The translations under genes were made by a program, and so were the position numbers. DNA of 64,000 nt from assembly GCA_003049465.1 (NCBI GenBank), contig PYSS01000018.1, positions 252,792 through 316,791 on the forward strand, in the 5' to 3' direction. Within the stretch, counting starts at the first letter, position 1. Each line of letters starts with the position of its first letter. Under the pieces are notes generated by a model. It worked only from the letters and a program-made list of their open reading frames with translations. It was not told the origin of the DNA and searched no databases. This document shows, piece after piece, positions 56,067-64,000 of this stretch. Source of the DNA: Magnaporthiopsis rhizophila (lineage: Eukaryota; Ascomycota; Sordariomycetes; Magnaporthales; Magnaporthaceae).

Positions 56067-57949
56067 CAGACATTAATACTCAGTTGCCCTGCTGTCGAGC
56101 CGCGTCCGTCTCTCGAGCCAGTCGGGGTCCTCTCCCACGTGTGGCCGTTCGGCGCGACGGCTCTGTGCAGGTAAAACCGCCGCCTGCTGCGGTCCACGGT
56201 GCCGAAGAGAAACCGCGGGCACAGGTCCGGTGTCTTCTTGCTCGGTGCGTCGTCGTCGTCCTCGACCCCAGCCCGCGGCAGAGAGGGACAAAATGGGATC
56301 AGGTGCCAAACACACATTTTTGGGCGCAGATCTGTGCGCCTAAACAAAACAGGGAGCTTCTCGATGCCTGCGGAGACGATATGCGCCTCGCGTTGTGCCA
56401 TATCCCCTTCTCCAGGCGCGTCCAGCCCCGGGGCGGTAGCGGCGGTGGAAGGGCGGTGCCTGAAGGAAGGGCTCTGTATGGCTTTTTGAACTCGGCTCAT
56501 CGCCGGCGCAGCCGGAGTAGGCGCCGTTCCGACAGCGGCATGTCGACGTCGTTACCCCGTGGCCCAGTCAGCGATCGTCGCGACGACTTCGATCGAGGGT
56601 TGGCGCTTGCCTACATTATAGTGCAAGGCTTTCTCTGCTTCGTAGCCCATCATCATCAGACCACTCGTGGGGAACCTCTGCCGCGTTCTCGACAGTGTTC
56701 CAGCCGGCCCCGCGGCCAGCTCGGACATGCCCCATTGCCGTCGCCGCTCCCGTTATTTTCCAAGCGCGCCACTCCGAAGGGGATGCGCCACAGCAGAGCC
56801 AGATAAAAGCAGGTTTTAGGCAGTCCGGAGATGAGGTGGACATGTACGTCCTTGCGGCTCGGAAAAGGGGACCGCGGCTGAGCCCCAGGCAGCTAGCTCC
56901 CTTGATTCCCGAGATCCTGTGGTGTGGCGCGCATTGGAGCCCCGTTCATGGCGGCTATGAGCAGCTCGGCGCCGTTGGCGACGTACACCGACTTCCGAAG
57001 GAGGCTCGTGTCTAGCCTGCAGTGCATCGCCCCGCACCACGCAAAGCAGATAGATCCTCCACAGGTTCGGGACGTTTTGGGCAGTGAACTCGGCGGGAGT
57101 GTCGCAGATGACACGATGAGGGCGGCTTGGCTGCACAAGTTCCGTGCCGTTGTGGATGGCTTCATGGGATTGGATGGGATTGGGTATCACACTATCACTT
57201 TCCCACGCAAGCCGTTCCTTATTTCCCTTTCTTGACGGCCCACCTCCCTCCTCAATTGCCACAGGCCGCTTCTATTGGGGCACAAGGATCATGTCGGCCG
57301 TCCTCGTCACCAGGATAAGACGACGGCCTGACAGCCGTCCGCCTCCCCGAGAGAGTACTTGCCCTGAGCGGCCTTGTCCAGCGCGAGCACCACCTGCTTT
57401 GGCTCGGCACGTGCGCTGACCATGGTCTCGCGCATCATGTCGAGTTCTGCTGCTTGCGGCAGTCTGGTGACGCAATCTTCCCACGCCATGCCGTTCCATC
57501 GGGGCTCCTCAGGACGACGGCAGCGTCTCTTTGTGACGTTTCTGGAGCATTCTAGTTTGCTTGCCCGCGTCGCTACTGCTGAAGGCCACCACGCTGGACA
57601 CCATTGTGGATGCAAGTTCCGGAAAAAAGAAGTCGCTGCTGCTGCACCAATCGTTTCTTTGTCAAAGGCTTGCGCCTTTTTCATACTTGTCCAGTTGGCC
57701 CCGGTATGCCCTGCTCCTCGGCGACATGCCCAAACTTATCACCAACATTCACAAGTAGACTCAGCGATCCGGGGCGTTGAACCCCGTCGAGCGGTAGGTT
57801 GGCCATGGTTGACCTTCTCACGAGCGAACCACGGAGGACTGATAGAAAGACGAGCGACAGCCGGAATAGGATCGCATGGGTGGAAGAAGGTACGCTTTTG
57901 TCACTTCAAACGCACCTTGAACATCGTGGTTGCTGTCATAGCACATCTG

Positions 57950-58470
57950 GGAGAGATGAACTGCCACATTCGTCATAGAACATAGCAAGCTCCCTCTGTC
58001 AAGCACTCCGCTGCTAACTCCCGTGTACGGCTTTGAATTTGACCGGCGGGGACAGGCTTTCGATGACGAAGACGCCGCAGGATCGTTTTGCACTTGGGCG
58101 AGAAAACCCGAGGTCCGGCACGGGGATGAGCCACATCTTCCCATCGTCTCCGATCTCGACGAGCGGCCCGCTCATCTTGAAGATGTCGAGATGGAGCTCT
58201 TCGAACCAGGTCGCTTCCTCGACGGCGTTCTCAAGTACTTGAACAGCATAGTCAACCAAAATCATGGAATGCGCTCTCGACCCCTACGCGTTTGCAAAGC
58301 AACGGAACCACGTAGTCGAGAATCAGCGCCCCCTTGCGGAGGAGATGGTCTATCTCGTACACAATGTGATGTCTGATGTCCCGAAGGTTCGCGCCGTTCC
58401 GAAGCACGCCTCTTGGTGTCAGAACGTGGCGGAACGAGCCGATATCTATAGTCTACCTTGAGCCGACCAA
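57950..58470 (-). pseudogene. Unidentified coding-like segment with a frame change
   Basis: Reading leftwards, one frame from ~58459 gives RHVLTPRGVLRNGANLRDI, then HIVYEIDHLLRKGALILDY and VVPLLCKR and stops near 58256. A second frame (58265-58014) gives VDYAVQVLENAVEEATWFEE, then LHLDIFKMSGPLVEIGDDGK and stops at 58014. Both look protein-like. They could be joined by a short intron (GTAGGG donor at 58287, but a poor GAG acceptor near 58230) or be separated by an indel. No family is recognised. A third leftward frame at 58897-58604 may be an upstream part. Confidence 0.3.
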
Positions 58471-59100
58471 GTCGCGAGCCTAGGAATCGCGGGTGGCATG
58501 TTCGAGGGTTCAGAGCACTCATCTAAGCCGGTCAAAGACCAGTCTTTGGCCGCCCGTCACTCAAAGAATAGAATTGTTCGCTGTCCGGTTCCGGTGGTGA
58601 ACTTTACACTTTACGAGTATCGCCAAGTCGGCCAACTTGGGTTATTTTCCGATACGTGCATACCATCTCGGTCCAGACGTGACGTGAATACGCGTCCGCC
58701 GTTCGTCCAACAAGCAGAAGCCAACTTACCCGGCCAGTTGTTCTGAGCCAGAATCTATCTAGCTTCGGTTGGCTTCCGGACCCAGCCGCGAAGCGAGTAA
58801 CCTCGCTTGCCGGACCCAAGTCTTGTAGAGCTATGCCACGCGAAGCGACGGTCGTCATCAAGTTCCCAGCCGACACCATACAGTTCACATATTCCAAGGG
58901 CTTGATGGTCGATGCTGAGTGGGCATTCGCGATATCCCTCCCTTTCTTCCCTGCTTGCTTCTATGGTCTTACCAATGGCCGGAACGCTCGGCCAGTCCTC
59001 CAGATTTCTTTGCCGTCACCTACCCGCCCCCTTATTCCAAGCATTAAGGTTGCAGACAATTCGCGTTGCAAAGCCCCGGGCCAATCCTGACAATCAGAAG

Positions 59101-59210
59101 CCCCCCCCCCCCCCCCCTNNNNNNNNNNNNNNNNNNNNNNNNNNNNNNNNNNNNNNNNNNNNNNNNNNNNNNNNNNNNNNNNNNNNNNTTTTTTTTTTTT
59201 TTTTTTTTTT
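59101..59210. other. Assembly gap (70 N) between a C17 tract and a T22 tract
   Basis: Bases 59101-59117 are C, 59118 is T, 59119-59188 are N and 59189-59210 are T. Gap ends falling in homopolymers suggest that the assembler stopped at unresolvable runs. Any gene crossing this point would be broken. Confidence 0.95.
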
Positions 59211-59394
59211 AAGTTTTTGCCCGGCGCGATAAATTCAGGGCTGAGGAAACAGGAATCTCGTGAGCTTTGATGCCGTTCCCACCGCGCACTGCCCTTCGAG
59301 ATCCGGACAACACGAGGCAACCAAGGGCCCGACCTTTCCGGGTCAGATTGACTCGAGAACCACCCTCCGTGCTCGCCCGTGCAGCAGCAAAGGG

Positions 59395-59422
59395 AAAAAA
59401 AAAAAAAAAAAAAAAAAAAAAA
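59395..59422. repeat. A28 homopolymer
   Basis: Twenty-eight consecutive A, about 185 bases to the right of the N gap. Confidence 0.9.
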
Positions 59423-60299
59423 GCAGGCATTCCTGGCGCGGAATCAATGAAGCGTACGGAATAGCCCGTCTGTCGTCTGATGGAGCTTAAACACACGCAT
59501 GCGCACGACAGCCCGATCTCACGGGGGCATGTGTCAAGCACGAGTCTGCTCTCTTTTTTTTTCCTAATGGGACGGATTCAGGAGTCGTGTCAGTTGGGTC
59601 GTTCCGTCGGCTCCAAAGACCTAGAACATTTGAGGCTTTCCGTTCCCGCAACGAACTCGACCGCGTATCCTTGACGGCGCGGCGGCCGTCAAGCTCCATC
59701 CTCGTCGCGGTTTCCCCGGCCTCTTGATTAAATATTCCCTAATCGGGCGCGATATATGGGCCGGAAGCCTCTTTTCTTTTTGCTCTCTCCCCTTCCCCCA
59801 CAGCGCACACAGGTGGGACTCTCTACATACATATGCTTGGCCGCGGCAGTGCTTCGGTTGCCCCTTTATCGGCGAGATCGATATGCCATTACATATGGAT
59901 ACCCCCCAGCTGGAGGGTTCTTCCCTCGTGCAACATTATCGCTCAGACGCATGGGGTAGAGGCGATATGCACTCATTGACAAAGCGTACAGTTGCGGCCG
60001 GGATCTCCCTGCTCCTCATGCCCTATGTCGTGCGCACACGTGTGTGTTCCACGGCTCGCTGCTGATGGATGCCGTTACCGGTTGCACGGAGGCTTTCTTG
60101 GCCAGTTTGAGTATACGTGTAGATGCATGTCTTGGCGTTCCCCCAGGCTACCATCATACTATGTTGCTACTCGATATGCCTTGTGTCTCTTCTTATCTTG
60201 AGTGAGGTATGCTTCATCTTGACCCAGACACCGCCGCCCCTTACTCGACTAATCTCGGCAGATGGCCCATCGTGCGTCGGGGCAATCGTTCTAGAATGG

Positions 60300-60327
60300 T
60301 GGGTAGGTGGGTAGGTAGGTAGGTAAA
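60300..60327. repeat. GGTA/GGTG tetranucleotide repeat
   Basis: TGGGTAGGTGGGTAGGTAGGTAGGTAAA on the + strand. Similar short GGTA or TACC arrays occur at 6966-6983, 9775-9783, 42080-42090 and 62623-62631. Confidence 0.75.
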
Positions 60328-62374
60328 TAGCGAGCCTGAGGATCCTCTCCCCATGGAACATATACTCGGCATCCAAGGGCTATACCGCGGTCTCGGGGGT
60401 AATCGGTGCCCAGCTATATCGTCGTTTAGTTATAGCGTCGTATGGGCCAGGAAGTCGGAAATTGAAGGCTAGCATCTCGATGTCAAAGCACAGATGAAGG
60501 GGCTGCCCGATCTGGCCGACCCCGTCGCCCGGGGCTCCATAAATCGGGGCAAGAAGAAACGGGCTCGACACTTCAGCTCATCATGGGACGGGACGGCGAC
60601 GACGTTGCCCACGTGGCTGGAACAACAGAACCGACGGCTTTTTTTTTTTTTCTTTCTTTCCCTTGCAAACCGGTGGGTCTCGAGTGAGAAGTTTAAAGCT
60701 TCGCCGAACGAATAGCTGCCCAGGAAAGGAAGGAGCAACAGGCAGAAAAGAAGGTTTGGTAAGAATCTCGCGATCGACGTCCCGGACGCGAGTCGCCGCC
60801 GCCCCTTCGTCACTTTGTCCCTTCCCCACCGAAAGCCTAACTAGCCTACAGGCATGATGCTTCCTCTTCCTCCTCCTCTTATTTTTTTTTTTCTTTTTTT
60901 TTTTCACTACCCAGGTGACCCTCGCAAGAACGGTGAGCCAGCGGAGATTTCGTCCCGCTTCCCCGTGTCTCGATCGTCTCACCGAGGAGCCAAGCCGATG
61001 TGAGCATGGGACGGGGTTCTTGTAGGGCAGGCGGTCCAACCACAAAGGAATAAAAATAAATACATAAAAAATTAAAACGGAGCGTCGATCCACACTGTTC
61101 GGACATCCTTCCTCGACGGGATCACAATGGATCGCAGCATCGCCAACTCCGATTGATTCCCCACAGCGATGCAGTTCGGCAGGAACAAACCTTGACGGCT
61201 TAAGCGAGGCCGTGGGCTGGCAGGCTGGCCCAGGACCCAGGCCCAGGGAACCCAATGAAAGGACTGTCGTTTCGAAACCTGTGGCAGCCTTATGAAGAGT
61301 CAGTTAGCAAGTAGATAAGGTTGAAGAGGCCTGCGCCCACGACGTGAAGGAAAGATGGGTATGTTTCGTGTGAAGCCGCCCAGTTTGAGCAATAAACTAA
61401 CCAGGCAGGTAGTGATGTTTTTCTTTTTTTCTTTTTTTTTTTTTCTTCTTCTTCTTCTGACCCGTGAGCAACTGCTAGCTCACCCCGGCGGAATAACAGC
61501 ACAGCAACGAAAAGCATTAAATATTGAACTCAACCGCCCACCTTTTCCCGGCATGGCCGAGCGCCGAATGAGGGAGTCGCTCCCGTACGGCCGCTTGTGC
61601 GCCGTTCGGCCTGGGGGCTGACGACGACGGGCGGGCAAGCAACCGAGCGTTCAAACTTTGGGCTCGGATCCATGGAGACGGGGCTTGTTGTCCACTTTTT
61701 GAACAATTCCAAATCCCTTTTTGACGTCCACAAAATATGACCCCTCCTCCCCTGGTCGGAGATGCAAGTTTGATCAACGGGGAGCAGAGGGCAGATTAAG
61801 GACAAGCCGGGATTGTGTCGTGAAAACGAGATGAATGGCGTGAGGATGGAAAGCGGAGAAAGGCAGAGCGAGCGGAGCGGACCGGCCGCCGCTGCAGGCA
61901 TGAAGCTTACCGCCCTGCACGACTCGATAGACTCCCGGGCCTGCGGAAGGGGTTCCCGGGATGCCGGGATCAGCCTTGTCGGTTTCTGTTCAGGGAGGTA
62001 CCTGCCTAGGTATAGGAAACCGCTTTCGACGAACGCCTCGCTTATTCAGATCAGACACGTGGCAGACGATGGTGGAGGACTGTCCCCTCCAGCGGCTGTA
62101 TTTCCTAAACGAGAAGAAGCAGAAAAAAAATATCGCCGTCATACAAATATGAGAGAAAAAAAAAAAAAAGGGACCAGAATGTCATGATACGTGCGCTCAA
62201 CCCGGAAACCGCGCATACCAATCCAGGGAAATGCATGGGACGTTCCAGTGGTGATCAACCGCTCATCACAGCGCGCAAAGGGGTGTGGGGTCATGCAGGC
62301 GGAGGAATCAGCCCGCAAAGACGCGCAATTCGCAAATGCGACTTGTCTTCCGAGACGGGGAAGAAGCACCGACC

Positions 62375-62403
62375 AAAAAAAAAAAAAAAAAAAAAAAAAA
62401 AAA
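62375..62403. repeat. A29 homopolymer
   Basis: Twenty-nine consecutive A in the right-edge non-coding region. Confidence 0.9.
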
Positions 62404-64000
62404 CAGTACAGTACCACTTGGGGAAGCATTCCATCACATCACAGCAGCAAAAAACCGCAATGCCCAGAACTTCCCAGGCGTGCCAGGTGCCAGGGGAAGA
62501 AGGAGGGGGCGGCGCATCTTTGGTAGCAGCAAAAAGCCGGTCATTTCCCAGCCGATACCACACTCAGCAAGGCTAAACGTGACATGTAAGTAAATACCAC
62601 GGTGCGGCGGATTTCCCTTCCTAGGTAGGTAGGGCAGGTGAGGCTCCCTCGCTTGCTCGGCCGCATCTTGCCGGTGGGAAGGATGCGACCCAAGTCTTGG
62701 GTTCGTTCAGCGTCGGCAGTGAGCCGATGGAGATGTGCTTGAACTTGCTCCCTTTTTTTTCTTTTCTTTTCTTTTTTTTTCCTCGACTCTACACCACTTT
62801 CCCTTCTATTGATTTGTTTTGTTGCAGCTTTACGGGGAAACATCGACCTGTCTTGCCGTTAGATGTTCAAAAGAGGCCTGAACGCAAATTCTCTAGTTGG
62901 TGGGACAGAGAAAACCTGGCTGGATTTCCCCTTGTCAAAGCGTCCACCGATCCGTCTTCGTATTGGTCATGCGTAGATTTCGTATCGCGCGAGCAGGGAA
63001 GCGCCTCTCTTTTCTGTCATTTCTGAGATATTGATGGGCGTCTGGGGCTAGACACACATCGTTTGATACGGAACAAGTCCCGACGCCTGCTTCGCTCTTA
63101 GTTCTCGTCATGTCGTTCAAATGAGAAAAGACAGATATTAGACCTTTGTTCCTGGGGTGGTAAACTGTAAAACCACCGCCTTGGCGACCTTGCCTGCCTG
63201 GGTATCAGCTCTGTCGATCATTTTTGGCGCTTCTCGCCTCCCCCTGCTTCGGCGGGCAAGAAAAGCCGGAAGGCCGCATGTCATTAGCAAAGATACATTT
63301 CGCTCCATGCCTCTTTGGGGCTCGTCTCTATCACATATCGAGGGCATGCTGCAGAGAACCCGGGCGCCCGGAGGCGACCAACACCATCCCCTAGCTCCCC
63401 AATCAGAAGGCAAGGGAGGAATCGAGCTGACCCAACACTGGCTAGCGGGACGATCCTTTCAAATAACGAGGGCGGTGAGGACGAGGAGGAGGAGGATGGC
63501 CGCGTGGACGATTTGTTCAATGGGCTGTTCATTGGCGGACATCAACAGCCGCCCAAGCCGCCGTCTGTACGTTCGCCCATGGACTGGAAAGCACAGTCCA
63601 GGACAGATCTGATCGTGCGAGCCTCCGTATTTCCTCCCCCGACTGTTTGCGTATCCCTATGAAACATCCTGTGGCGCGTCAGTTCTGAGCCTTGTCGTAG
63701 TCTGGCCAAAGTATTTGTCAAGGGAGGGAGGTTTTTGATCCTTTGCCGAGCGCGCGACGTCGGACTGACAGCGAACCCCCGCAAGGCAAACACAACCCCT
63801 GGCGCCGGTGACTTTCCTTTCCTGCTTTTTTTCTTTCTTCCTTTTTTTGCTTTCAACGTATTCTTTCTTTTTGGTTTCAGGCGGTCCTGGTGCCCGAGAC
63901 GGGGCGATTGGCTCGTGCGGGATGGCGACAAAAAGAAGAATAGCAAATATACAGTTAGTACGTAATGGAAGAGGATCGATCACAATCTCAGGGTCCACGT

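Larger units (their letters stand above)
59211..64000. other. 4.8 kb right-edge region without a supported gene
   Basis: No domain-bearing or spliceable frame was found. It holds A28 at 59395-59422, GGTAGGTAGGTAGG-like tetranucleotide repeats at 60300-60326 and 62623-62631, TTC triplets at 61444-61458, A29 at 62375-62403 and many pyrimidine/T blocks. Open frames up to ~150 codons (63157-63612 and 63315-63662, +) have no recognisable feature beyond an acidic Glu/Asp run. It may be upstream regulatory space for a gene beyond 64000. Confidence 0.5.

Noticed and set aside
53606..58900. RIP-mutated transposon
   Set aside because: The zone is GC-rich rather than TpA-rich and shows no reverse transcriptase, integrase or transposase motif, nor terminal repeats.
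63315..63662. 115-codon + strand frame with an acidic EEDGRVDDLF segment
   Set aside because: Short, overlapped by equally open frames on both strands; not supportable as a gene without homology.
1..64000. Bacterial features such as operons, Shine-Dalgarno sites, CRISPR arrays, attachment sites
   Set aside because: The genes are spliced eukaryotic genes with large intergenic spaces; none of these features is present.

Overview
The window is nuclear DNA of a filamentous ascomycete (Pezizomycotina, most likely a Sordariomycete). It shows short spliceosomal introns of about 50-125 nt with GT..AG ends and CTAAC-like branch sites, GC-rich codon use, typical fungal families (CFEM, GH72, Bzz1, fungal bZIP, glycogen synthase) and kilobase-sized intergenic spaces holding long A/T homopolymers. 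No bacterial operon, CRISPR array, intact transposon or RNA gene was found. The genus cannot be named from sequence alone.

Layout. 1-1856 (-): 5' part of an SNM1/Artemis-type DNA repair nuclease that runs off the left edge. 2.4-10.6 kb: accessory-looking block with a microsomal cytochrome P450 (-), a TcmP/PPM1-type O-methyltransferase (-), an APH-fold phosphotransferase (-) and, divergent from it, a cysteine-rich secreted protein (+). 12.5-20.1 kb: a 951-residue RING-IBR-RING protein (+), a multi-pass membrane protein (-) and glycogen synthase (-). 23.1-24.2 kb: an Asn-rich protein with two CCCH-like fingers (+). 27.4-35.5 kb: a CTK1/CDK12-type kinase with a very long disordered N-terminus (+), convergent with a CFEM membrane protein (-). 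37.6-42.0 kb: a Kelch protein (+), a small bZIP factor (+) and a chromate-transporter-family protein (-). 43.7-52.9 kb: DEAD-box helicase Dbp5 (-), F-BAR/SH3 protein Bzz1 (+) and a GPI-anchored GH72 glucanosyltransferase (+).

52.9-64.0 kb holds no gene that I can assemble. Its 53.6-58.9 kb part is GC-rich with broken coding-like stretches on both strands, one with a weak HET-domain-like C-terminal motif. A 70-base N gap lies at 59119-59188 between a C-tract and a T-tract.

The conserved genes serve unrelated housekeeping roles: repair, ubiquitylation, glycogen storage, transcription elongation, mRNA export, endocytic actin and cell-wall remodelling. Functional linkage is suggested only for the P450/methyltransferase pair (possible tailoring of a secondary metabolite) and perhaps the APH/secreted-protein divergent pair. 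Exon boundaries were worked out by hand from splice sites and reading frame.
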